A stretch of DNA of 64,000 bases from Filosporella fistucella (lineage: Eukaryota; Ascomycota; Leotiomycetes; Helotiales): positions 1,736,001-1,800,000 of the forward strand of contig JAQJZZ010000004.1 of NCBI GenBank assembly GCA_030077755.1. Direction: 5' to 3'. Positions 23,423 through 33,833 of the stretch are shown piece after piece; within the stretch, counting starts at the first letter, position 1, and each line of letters begins with the position of its first letter. The notes beneath the pieces were generated by a model that was not told where the DNA came from, did not search any database, and saw nothing but the letters and a program-made list of their open reading frames with translations. The position numbers and the translations under genes were made by a program.

Positions 23423-24266
23423 TGTGATCGGGTGAATTGGAATATTATATATAATATATGGGATTAGAATATTGTCTGCAAGGATCTTGTGAAATAATTA
23501 TCCGTTGAAGAATGCCGATGGCTTTCTGGGGATAGATATCGATCCTTATATACTTCACCTAGAGACTCACTTGAGTCTGCTCAAAATAGCATATCATATC
23601 AGGACTGCAGCGCAGCTCCATCTGACACTCGTAGCTCACTACAATCACCAATGAGGAAAGCCAGTTCACCTCACCTCAGCGTCCCAATCCGAATGCGCTA
23701 CCAAAACAACACGCATTCGCGATATAAGGCTGAGCAGTGGGGTTCCGCCGCATCAGCTTGGTGCTGATGGGGCTGAGTAGGGAGAGCTAACACGTGAGAT
23801 ATGCTGACGCGCTGGCGAGAGAATGATTTTGAGTGGTGAGACGGATTTGTGTAAGCGATAAGATGAGAATGAGATAGAATATGAAGTGAGAAAATTGTAT
23901 GGAAAAGTTGGGATGGTTACCGCCTGCGCTGAGCGCACAATTTGCAACGACTGATTTCAAGGTGAGGGCTACACTGCGTGCCCACGGTGCAATTGAGCTG
24001 AAAAAATATCTGTCCTTTAAGAACAGCAGCAAAAGTTCAATCCAAGATCAAGAACCTATGGAGAAGACTTTCTCTGCATGTCATAAACGTATTCTCGACA
24101 AGCAAAGAGCAGAAGAGAGACAAACACAATATCAACAGCGCATCACCTAGCTACTCAATTCTAGAGGCTCTCAAAAGATGAACGTGTGCCAAATGATTAC
24201 GCTCTAAGAAGCAAATCTTGCATTATCATACATAAAATTCTTTGAGTGCATGTCTAGTAGAATATT
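23423..24266. other. Intergenic region
   Basis: About 0.84 kb between two minus-strand genes; it should hold the CAP gene promoter and the peroxiredoxin 3' end. No other feature is seen. Confidence 0.6.
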
Positions 24267-25047
24267 TCATCCAAGAACTTTTTCAGCGGCGGAAACTAAG
24301 AAGGAATGAGCTTCGATTTCACATCCAAGATTGAAACGTACCATCAAGTCCAGTATTATCTGGCTCCACGTGCAATGCCTTGACCTTTCCATCCTCAATT
24401 TCAAGAGCGTATCTCTTGCTTCTAGGCCCACCGAAGATAGAAGAGCCGTCAAAAGTGAGGTCTAATGCTTCTGTGAATTTGGCAGTGGGGTCACCAAGGA
24501 ATCGAATCTAGAATAAGTCAAAAAAAGCCCCCTTAGAGTGGAATTGGCGCAAGGGGGATCTTCGGAGTTATGGCAATACGTACACCGGAGCTTCCAGTTG
24601 GGTCAAGAGCATCCGCCCACGCCTTTGTCCTACCATGTGTCAGTGATTGTGTCCAAATGATTAACTACACATACACGAATGGGTCATTGACAGCAACCAC
24701 AAAGACATCGCCAGCACTCTTAAGCTTCTTGTGATTGATGTATCCAGGAATATGGGAATTGGAGCACGAAGGACCTAGTCGTGTGAGTATAGCGCCCTCA
24801 AGCTCAATTGATTGAATCTGGGATGTTGAGAAGGCTTACTGAAAGCTGCTGGTACACCAATGATCAATGCCTTGCCGGTGATAGCTTCGCTCAAGTTGAC
24901 CTTGTTACCAGGGGAGTTCTCAACCAGTGCATCGATGTTGGGCAGCTTATCGCCGACTTTGATGAAAGCTCTGCTGGAGCTGTGAAACGTTCTCGTTGCT
25001 CGAGAAGCCTTGAGCGCTGAGCGCCGGAAGATGCCTGTGGATGCCAT
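24267..25047 (-). CDS. Mitochondrial 1-Cys peroxiredoxin, PRX5 type
   Basis: Five exons (25047-24840, 24774-24675, 24629-24584, 24507-24342, 24295-24267) join in frame to 182 aa. Residues 1-27, rich in Arg, Ser and Ala and free of acidic residues, look like a mitochondrial presequence. The thioredoxin-fold domain contains the peroxidatic motif VPAAFSPSCSNSHIPGYI (about 65-82), restored only by splicing intron one; the catalytic Cys is near residue 73. No other Cys is present in the deduced protein, so it must be a 1-Cys enzyme recycled by an outside thiol. Prx5-type proteins reduce hydrogen peroxide and alkyl hydroperoxides. The late motif GGPRSKRYALEIEDGKV is also typical. Introns are 65, 45, 76 and 46 bp. 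Confidence 0.93.
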
Positions 25048-25677
25048 TATAAAGTATGATCACAGGAATTGATATGTTGAGATGAACGAGGTGTTGTTCC
25101 AGCAAGGTTTGGCTGGGATGAAGTTGCGGGGAGCTCAAGGCTCGCTTGGAATTGTGATCGGCGTCATTTCACAGCACGACATCAATTAAACATTGACACA
25201 TCAACATCCATTTACTTTTTCATTATTAGCCATCATGAATTCTCACAATCTCGGATGTACTCAGACGAAGATATCCAAAGCCAAGGTTTGTCTCTCGGCT
25301 CTCTTGCTGTCAACTCCGTACAAGCCGGGAAATCCCCCAAGAACGCGGTACTGGTGCGCTTCATTGTGTCCCTCCGATTGGAGCGCATCGATGTTGAGGG
25401 ATCTGCCTTCGACAAGTGCAAGGATGAAAGCGGCGATTGAATATATTTTTTCCACTACCCCAGCTGGTGCCAGCATCTTTGATATGTTGCGGGGATTGTA
25501 TAGTCTATATCAATGGATTCTCTGCGGGGTAAACAACTATTTTTCCGTGTCTAAATGACGAGCTGGAAGAATAGTCTGCCTCGGTCATGAAGCCGGTAAG
25601 TAAGAGGTAAGTGCCTATATATTCAGATGGCTCTGCAACTTCTTCCTATAGACTCCATCCGCTATATCCTCCAAATC
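25048..25677. other. Intergenic region with divergent promoters
   Basis: Lies between the start codons of the peroxiredoxin gene (minus) and the GH93 gene (plus), 630 bp apart. No coding signal. Confidence 0.55.
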
Positions 25678-26826
25678 ATGCGTTTTCAGGCTTTGTCCTT
25701 CGTCTCCTTGCTTTTTGGGGTAGCGGTGGCAGCTCCCAACTACCACCCTTTTTCCACCTTCTCCAACGTCACTGTATTCACTCCACCGTCCAATTACACG
25801 GATCCTCGAGTACTGTATGCCCGTACAGTTGAGCTTGCAGGCGGTGTTCTACTAGCAACATGGGAGAACTATAGCCCGGAACCACCACTGGTGTACTTCC
25901 CTATTTTCAAGAGTGTTGACGGTGGAGAGACATGGAAAGAAATCGCCAAAGTTCAAGACACAGTGAACGGATGGGGGCTTCGGTATCAACCATTCCTGTA
26001 CGAGCTTCCTGAACGAGTAGGAAAATACCCAGCCGGTACCATTCTACTTTCAGGAAACTCCATCCCCACAGATCTGAACTACACCAAAATCGATGTTTAT
26101 GCAAGCAAAGACAAAGGATATACCTGGGAGTTTGTTTCTCATGTCTCAGCTGGTGGTGCCGCCATTCCAAACAATGGAGTGCCAGCTATTTGGGAGCCAT
26201 TCCTTATGGCATACAAGGGGCAGATAATTCTCTACTACTCCGACCAGAGAGATCCAAAATATGGTCAAAAGCTCTGCCATCAAACTTCAAAAGACTTGCT
26301 CAACTGGGCACCTTTGGTCGATGATGTTGTATCCGCACGCTACACGGACAGACCTGGAATGACGACAGTCACTCAACTTCCAAATGGAAAATACATGATG
26401 ACATACGAATTTGGAGGCGGCCCAACAGTGACAGGGACTGCCTATCAATTCCCTGTCTATTATCGAATTAACGACAATCCTCTTAAATTCAATAGCTCAG
26501 TCGGAATCCCACTTGTTTCCAACGACGGAACTCAACCATTTGGATCACCATATATTACTTGGTCGCCTATTGGCGGGAAGAATGGTACCATCATTGTCAG
26601 TTCTGGTTCGAACAGTCCTGTGTTCATCAACCAAGCTTTGGGGGATTCAAGTGCTTGGAAGACAGTACCAACACCTGAAGGAATCTCATACACTCGCCAT
26701 CTAAGGGTTCTAAGTAATCCAAATCACTTACTTATCATGGGTGGAGGAAAATTACCTCCAAGCACAACAAATAGGATTACTGTCAGTGTCATTGATTTGA
26801 AAGCGTCGCTGGAGAAGGCAAGTTGA
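25678..26826 (+). CDS. Secreted GH93 exo-arabinanase
   Basis: A single exon. I chose the ATG at 25678 because it begins a good signal peptide (MRFQALSFVSLLFGVAVA), while the frame stays open upstream to an ATG at 25627 that would bury it; the mature length of about 364 aa suits the family. The sequence shows the sialidase/BNR-type six-bladed propeller repeats (SVDGGETWKEI, SKDKGYTWEFV). The acidic residues in WEPFL and TYEFGGG are at the positions expected of the two catalytic Glu of GH93. GH93 enzymes such as Fusarium Arb93A release arabinobiose from the non-reducing end of linear alpha-1,5-arabinan, a pectin side chain. About eight N-glycosylation sequons support secretion. Confidence 0.9.
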   Translation: MRFQALSFVSLLFGVAVAAPNYHPFSTFSNVTVFTPPSNYTDPRVLYARTVELAGGVLLATWENYSPEPPLVYFPIFKSVDGGETWKEIAKVQDTVNGWGLRYQPFLYELPERVGKYPAGTILLSGNSIPTDLNYTKIDVYASKDKGYTWEFVSHVSAGGAAIPNNGVPAIWEPFLMAYKGQIILYYSDQRDPKYGQKLCHQTSKDLLNWAPLVDDVVSARYTDRPGMTTVTQLPNGKYMMTYEFGGGPTVTGTAYQFPVYYRINDNPLKFNSSVGIPLVSNDGTQPFGSPYITWSPIGGKNGTIIVSSGSNSPVFINQALGDSSAWKTVPTPEGISYTRHLRVLSNPNHLLIMGGGKLPPSTTNRITVSVIDLKASLEKAS

Positions 26827-27788
26827 GAAAGGATGTGGGGATGTGGGGATTAGCTAGGTTCAATATGAAATATTCACTTCGCAACTTTTTGGGATTGATT
26901 CTGAGGTGAAGAGGTGAAGTGATGCAAGATGCGATACATATATGTTAAATTTTGTAAAGCCCATCAACCTTCACTCTATTTCACCTCGCCCTGCATCCAC
27001 ACCCAGACCAGCGGCTGCTGTCATATAAGCCAGCCTCACACCAGAACTTTGATCTCAGTAGAAGTTCAACAACATATCATGGCGCGAAAACTCAAACCCG
27101 TGGCTTCTTCGAAGTTTCAACCACTGGTACCGGACGTTAATCACATCTCCATCGGTTGCTGGGCGTGATGAGTCAAGGTGGGAGGATGACGGTACGACAC
27201 GTGATAGTCGGCACGTGGATATGCCATCATCGACGCCCTCAAGAGCACCTTCATCTCGAATGTTAATACTCGAGGCTCGAAAGTTCCATCCAAAAACAAA
27301 GGTGAACAACCCTTTACTAAAGGCCCATCCATCATTGGCCATATTGAATATTGTTCCTGTTTCGGAAGTCACGCTCCCTTATCGAAACCCGATAACCGTC
27401 TGGTCTTCGTGCTCCATTTAAAGCGAGCTGACTACAACATACAAATCAAAGCGCCACCCTTCAATCTACAACCACTTTTAACCCCTCCAACATCTGTCTG
27501 CAGACGTGTGTCTATTGATTTCTGTTGACTGCTACTTCTCGCCACCCTCAATCTGCTCTCTACGTCTCACCTGACTCACCCCTCGTTACGATCGAATCAC
27601 AGCCTCGTGTGCCTTGACAACATTCCCTCCTGACAACCTCCAGGACACCCCCCAACGTCGACACCATTTCTTCCCAGCCGAAGAAGAGGAAGGCAGCTGA
27701 GGCGATACCATCCTCTAACTCTGCTACAAGGTCAAGTAAGAGGATCGCCTCAGCAGCCGTTGTAGCATCACCACCAACACCCCTCACT
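26827..27788. other. Intergenic region and probable leader of the Ariadne gene
   Basis: About 1 kb. The last 150 bases before 27789 stay open in frame with the downstream gene (see findings) but contain no in-frame ATG after the nearest stop. No other feature is recognised. Confidence 0.55.
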
Positions 27789-29565
27789 ATGGACTCGGAA
27801 GAAGATTTTATGTCAGGCATGTCCAGTGACGAAGGAATGGAACTTGACGATGATAGTGATGAAGAAGGCGGAGATGGTATGCAACATTTTTTCTGATATT
27901 TAATACCCATTTATGCTCACCCTATATGATGTGTCCATACTGACGATTTGTAACCAGACTTTGGATTCGAAGACGAGCCCGAACCCGATCTCGGATATAC
28001 ACAGAAGGATCAAGTGAAGAAAGAAAAGAGAACTTTCGATACCAACTTCAAGGTTTACCACCCGGAGGACATTCAAAAACAACAGGATGAGCTGGTGGAT
28101 GAGGTCAACATGATCCTTACCATTCGAAAAGAGGACGCTGCGATATTATTACGCCACTTTAGATGGAACAAGGAACGACTGATAGAGGACTATATGGATC
28201 ATCCGTCCAAGGTTCTTGAGGCTGCTGGTTTAGGACCAAGCACTTCGGGACCGCCAAAGCTAGAAGTCATCCATGGTTTCATGTGTGACATCTGCTGCGA
28301 AGATGAGCCAGGTCTACAATCCTTTGCTATGAAATGTGGCCACCGATACTGTGTCAATTGTTACCGACAATATCTTAATCAAAAGATCAAGGAGGAGGGT
28401 GAGGCAGCACGCATTCAATGTCCACAAGATGGTTGCAAGCGAATCCTTGATGCGAAGTCGTTGGATCTGTTGGTGACATCAGAACTGCAGACTCGATACC
28501 ACGAATTACTTACGCGAACATATGTCGAGGATAAAGAGAAACTTAAATGGTGCCCAGCACCAGATTGCGTTAATGCCATTGAATGCGGGATCAAGAAGAA
28601 GGATTTAGACAAAGTTGTGCCAACTGTTGCATGCGACTGCAAACATCGTTTCTGTTTCGGCTGTGGTTTGGCAGATCATCAACCTGCTCCTTGTGAGTTA
28701 GTCAAGAAATGGCTTAAGAAGTGTGCAGACGACTCGGAGACAGCAAACTGGATTTCGGCCAACACCAAAGAATGTCCCAAGTGCAACTCGACGATTGAGA
28801 AGAATGGAGGATGCAATCATATGACATGTCGAAAATGCAAGCACGAGTTCTGTTGGATGTGTATGGGGCTATGGTCTGAGCATGGCACCAGTTGGTACAA
28901 TTGCAACAGATTTGAGGAAAAGAGTGGATCAGAAGCTCGAGATGCCCAAACGAAGTCGCGAGTCTCCCTGGAGAGATACCTACATTACTACAATCGATAT
29001 GCCAACCACGAACAATCTGCGAAACTGGACAAAGATATATTTGTGAAGACGGAAAAGAAAATGATATCTCTGCAAACTGCTTCAGGCATGTCTTGGATCG
29101 AGGTTCAGTATCTCAATGCTGCTTCCCATGCCCTACAAACATGTCGTCAAACCTTGAAGTGGACATATGCTTTCGCTTTCTACTTGGCTCGTAACAATCT
29201 CACAGAAATGTTCGAGGACAATCAAAAAGACCTGGAAATGGCTGTGGAAGCGCTTTCAGAAATGTTTGAGAAGCCAGTGGATGAGCTTGCAAACTCGAAG
29301 CTGAAGGTCGAGATTATGGATAAGACATCATACTGCAACAAGCGTCGGGTTATTCTGCTTGGAGATACAGCAGACAATCTTGCAAACGGTGTGTGGTCCT
29401 GGTCTGTTAGCTTTTGATCATTGATCTTTAACTATTATTCCTTGTCGACACACCCAGCTACATACCTATTCTAAGAACAGGGATGACTGATCTTACTTCA
29501 TGATAGGTGAATGGGATTTCAACGTCGAAGTGAATGGTCGCTCTGCCATCGCTGTCACCCAGTAG
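27789..29565 (+). CDS. Ariadne-type RBR E3 ubiquitin ligase
   Basis: Three exons (27789-27876, 27958-29388, 29507-29565) give 525 aa. An acidic N-terminus (DDDSDEEGG) precedes a UBA-like region, as in Ariadne-1. RING1 starts at CDICCEDEPG with CGHRYCVNC; the IBR follows (KWCPAPDC ... CDCKHRFCFGC); RING2 contains CPKCNSTIEKNGGCNHMTC, where the Cys of GGCNHM is the catalytic thiol that accepts ubiquitin from the E2 before transfer. The C-terminal Ariadne domain (about 350-525) with its long helices and the ending EWDFNVEVNGRSAIAVTQ autoinhibits RING2 and is activated by neddylated cullins in animals. The last exon is only 59 bases and restores this conserved end. An upstream coding exon is possible. 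Confidence 0.94.
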
Positions 29566-31468
29566 ACTGTCACTTTTGCTGCACACTTTCCTCCACCATA
29601 TCGCTGTCTGTGTATCAATCTCTCCTCTTCACAACTTGCATCCACCGGCGTCTTCCCATCTCGAGATCTCTCTAAACTCAGTCGATTCATTCCATTCGTC
29701 CTTTCCTTTAGCGGTCCGGTTAGCATGCGGGAAGGACGGTGGCCAGGCGCTTTGCATCTTTCTACGCTATCACTATCCCCTTCTTCGATTCGGATTCCTC
29801 TTCATTGGCTCGGATCATATGCGGGTTAACAGGGACGGTGTAATTTGGGCATTGGTTGGCCTCTTGGGGGAAAGATATGCGTACATGACATCTGGTTACA
29901 ACGGGCGAATGATTTGTGGTCTTTTTTGAGTCGGGAAGGACGGGGTAAATGACAAGATGAGAGTATATAAGAGTGAACTATGCATTACGGATGAAGAATT
30001 GCTAAAGCTGATTTGTAATAATTTCCTTGATGGTCGTCATCTGCTAAGAAATGTGATGAGATATGACTTGATAAGTCTTTCATATCACTTTGGGACCATA
30101 GATGCCTTACTACAGAACTCTGCAACACAATTAATTCTACACTTGCTATCAGGCTACCCTCACGTTCCTTCCTCCTTATGTTCTATACCTAGTACTATTC
30201 GCAGGCGTCATAATATAAATGACATCAGAAACAGCAACGTGACCTTTATCCGAAAAGCAAGCTGTTTATATTTAAAGGCAAGAGTCAAATGAAGGGGCTG
30301 CAAACCAAATTGGTGAATTTTCATATCCAAGTTCAACTATGCAAGCATCCTTCTAAACTAGATGGACATGAGATCTTTCCTCAGCCAGACTTTAATTATA
30401 CTAATTAAAGCCATAACAAGCAACCTATATCCAGAACTCACAGTCTCGCTTCGGCAAGAAGCGAGAGCAAGGAGGAGAATAAAGGAATTATGGAGAGGTG
30501 AGATGATTCACTCACCGGGATGAAAAGTTGATAGATTTGAATTTGGAAATTCGGGTTCTAGGATCAAGGAGGTTGGTATAAGGGGTTGCTGGATTGGATA
30601 GTAAAATTGAAAATGTGAGTTGAAGGGGATGAGTACAGTAAGTGATTTGAGATGGGAATGTGGGGTGAGAGTTGGGAGTGGAGATATGGTTGTATATGAG
30701 AAGGTTTAAATGTGAGTAAATAATCATACATTTTTATTGAGTTATTCGGTTTCTGTGTTTTGATTTGGGTGTGATCTCACGAACCAGCGGGGGGTTTCTT
30801 GTGACCTTTCTCTGCAACATCATTTGCTTATAGGATAGTATAGGAACATAGATTACCTATGACATATGATTGTACATGTGAACATATAAAGGTAGGTATA
30901 AGTGTGAGCTGAATTATCCCAGAACTGATCTGAAATAATTCAACTTGTGGTTCTTTATTCATCATCTCACGAACCAGCGGGGAAGTTCTTGCTGCTTCCG
31001 TCCATCCATAATATCATGCCATCTGTCACTTTAAGCTTGGTTGGCTGCCACATCATTCCTGGGGAGCAAAGATAAAGAACGCATATTTTCGTTCAGCTCA
31101 ATGAAGACAGCCAGTGTTATCGCAATGTCCACTCACATGGTTGTGCTGCATCAAATATGGCTTGCATGCACAGCCTCATTGATACCATCTCCTTTGGAGA
31201 AGGATCATATACGAGTACTGTATCAAATTGATAAATGGCTTACCACTGCCTCCACAACTACTACCTTTCCAGGGGAACGTAACGGTGTTTCGGTCCAGGT
31301 AAGGCTTTCACAAGATAACATCCAAACATCATGATCGAGGACGTCTTGCTTTGGGAGATCAAAGTCCAGAATCTGTTCCTATATGGATTGTCTTTGATCC
31401 GTTACTATAGCGTTTTTCATAGTCTTTGATCACAGTCAGATTGAGATCCTTCCTTGTCCAAGCTCGTG
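29566..31468. other. Long intergenic region
   Basis: About 1.9 kb, AT-leaning, without a recognisable gene. Two copies of a 19-bp direct repeat (30774-30792 and 30964-30982) are the only structure seen. Confidence 0.55.
30774..30982. repeat. 19-bp direct repeat pair, 190 bp apart
   Basis: ATCTCACGAACCAGCGGGG occurs exactly at 30774-30792 and 30964-30982, and both copies are followed by a GTTTCTTG/GTTCTTG-like stretch. Surrounding DNA is non-coding. Confidence 0.8.
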
Positions 31469-33016
31469 ATGTCTCTCCGCTTGTACATTGCCTCGATCCT
31501 GCTTCTCATAAGCATCCCAACTGTCACTTGCTCTACTCAAAAGTTCGATCGTGCTGTCTGTTTGGACGCTGTGAACGCAGCCTACGAAGAATTTCATTCT
31601 CGAAATCCAGAATACTTTGCTTTACGATCCACTGCCTCTAGACCATTCCTTACGCTTGATGGATGTAATGCCTTGTGTTCCGATAAATGGGGTCCTTATC
31701 TGGACATCGGTCCTCGATTGATAGACTGGATCATTCCTGCCATCCTATTGATTGCAAATTTACATTTTCCATCAATTGGATGGATGGGTTATACTATGCT
31801 TGCGCACTTCCTGGGCGACCCTATCGATACCATGAGTCGTCTTCTTGAGCTGGTAGAAGTTTGGGTCGTAAATCTGCGACAAGCTGAAGAATTCAATTTG
31901 GGCCCCCCAGATGATACAGGAGGAATTGCAAATATGAATCGACCCAAGCTTCTCACAATAGTCATCTCAGCGGCTGGTCGACTCCTAGAGCCTCGACACT
32001 TATCCAATTTACACACAAAGATCGCCGAATGGTTGAACGCAGACCCTGAACATTTTACAGCTCGTTTTGCTGCTCTTAGAGAAACTGCCATCGACCTCAG
32101 GCACCTGCGACTTCACGATAGTAGAAGAACTGTTTTTGCAATCATAGTCTATCTCTTCCAATTCGTTGTGGTATTTGAATACCGAGTTGGGGGATCACCC
32201 AATCCCTCAGGAGGTAGAGTATCGCCTGCGATGATGCTCTCTTGGTTTCTGCCAGTGGTAGTGCTAAGCAATGTCATTGGGGACTATGGCTCATGGGTAC
32301 ATTCTCAAGATACCATTCTCAAGTTCTTGGAGCAGGTATATATGACTGAACTCTTACCGTCACGGGTCCCCTTACCACCCCCATTACCAGCCTCGAAAAT
32401 ATCTGGGTAGAGAAGATTTACAAGCCACTTTACTGAGCTGGCTTGTTCAGGCTCAATACGCCACGATCATCATTCAATCTCTTCAAGTCGAAAATTTGTT
32501 CTCGGCCTCATTGCCATCTTTCCAATTGCTCTTTCCTGTGCCACTGCTTTCAGAGTAGACTATACTGCACCTTCATGGTTCAGCTGCCGGACAGTCACAG
32601 TCCTATGCTCTTTTGGCGGGTGGCTATCTAGCTGGATTTTGACAAACATTGCCACAAGGTACCTACACAGAGATTATTGCTGGTTCGTCATCTTTATCAA
32701 GGACGTCCTGGTCGGCATACCTATTCTGGTACTCATCTTTCTGTCAACAGCCGGCCTCTTCAATAGCTGCTATTGTACCAGTGGAGTCATATTTCGAGGG
32801 AAGATCAATGCTGTCGTTGATCTCAATCCGGTCTCGCTATTCCCTCACAACAATTACAATATCTACCCTTGGACTGTCGGTATTGGTCTATTCTTGCAGA
32901 TACTAATAGTTCCTATACTCTGGCTCTGGGTTCAACGATCGGGGTTCAAGACGATATGGGGGAAAGTTCCTAAGGGAATAGCGATCCCAAAAACACCTGT
33001 GAGCCAGAAAATTTAG
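31469..33016 (+). CDS. Uncharacterised secretory-pathway multi-pass membrane protein
   Basis: The first exon starts at the ATG 31469, chosen because it begins a signal peptide (MSLRLYIASILLLISIPTVTC). It encodes a Cys-containing lumenal segment, a helix near residues 88-106 (LIDWIIPAILLIANLHF) and another pair (about 213-260). The second part, readable as RKFVLGLIAIFPIALSCATAF to the stop at 33016, adds four helices and a lumenal TAGLFNSCYCTSGV motif. The junction lies between about 32340 and 32495. One workable splice is 32377-32475 region using donor GG|GTAGAG and acceptor TTCAAG|TCGAAA, which keeps frame, but I am not sure of it. I recognise the layout from many leotiomycete and sordariomycete hypothetical proteins but know no function. 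Neither a transporter nor an enzyme motif is visible. Confidence 0.65.
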
Positions 33017-33833
33017 TTAATTGAGCATGAAGAGAAATTCGGGCGTCTGGAAATAATAGATGGCGTAAAGTTAGAGCGATGAGAGCATGACTGGGCAGAG
33101 GAATGTCCTGAGGAAGATTTTTATCGGGCAGAAAGAAGTTGGCGAGGTTCTAGCTGTATAATTCCATTACACGGCTATATTTGATTCGGAATATAGTAGG
33201 ATTTACTCGCACAGTAAGAGTGAGCCTGAAATTGACAGGAGAGTGTCTTTAATTATTTTAATTCTAATGATCATGACCCCTCAGACGTTCAAATAAAGCA
33301 GAAGCTCTGTGCCTGAAACTCTGTTTGCTGGACGCCTGGGCATGTGTAGCGAGTGAAAATGCGACTGTGGTAGGTTAGAGTTGAATTAATAAGATGAATC
33401 AATCCAAATCTCAAAGTCAACATCGAATCTCATTCGTATCACTTCACTTCTCTTCACATTACATCAAACGAAAGAATTATGAATATTTTCATTACTATCT
33501 CAGCTCTAGCTCAAGCCTAAGCTCAATCCCAGCTCACATTAAGCCCAGACTGACGTCTCCACTTTCTGCTGTCTCAGCACAATAGCAAGACTAGAATAGG
33601 TGATAGCAACCACCAACAGCGCCTTCGTAGACTCGAAAAAGGTTGTAAAAGAAACGTAATCCTTCAGCCATGCAATGCATCCTTTCAAACTCCAAACAAC
33701 ACACCATTTTTGTCAAACTCCATCCTCAATGATATACGCGTTATGAAAAGGAAATACACATGCAACAAGCAACTGGATGGACCAGTTGGGGGTATAAAGC
33801 AACAAAAACACGCCTGCAACGCCATAATATCCC
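33017..33833. other. Intergenic region between convergent genes
   Basis: About 0.8 kb with no coding signal; 3' flanks of the membrane-protein gene and EXO1. It contains an AGCTC(T/A)-type short periodic stretch near 33500-33535. Confidence 0.55.

Noticed and set aside
29534..29929. 131-codon plus-strand frame after the Ariadne gene
   Set aside because: It overlaps the last Ariadne exon in another frame and has no family features.
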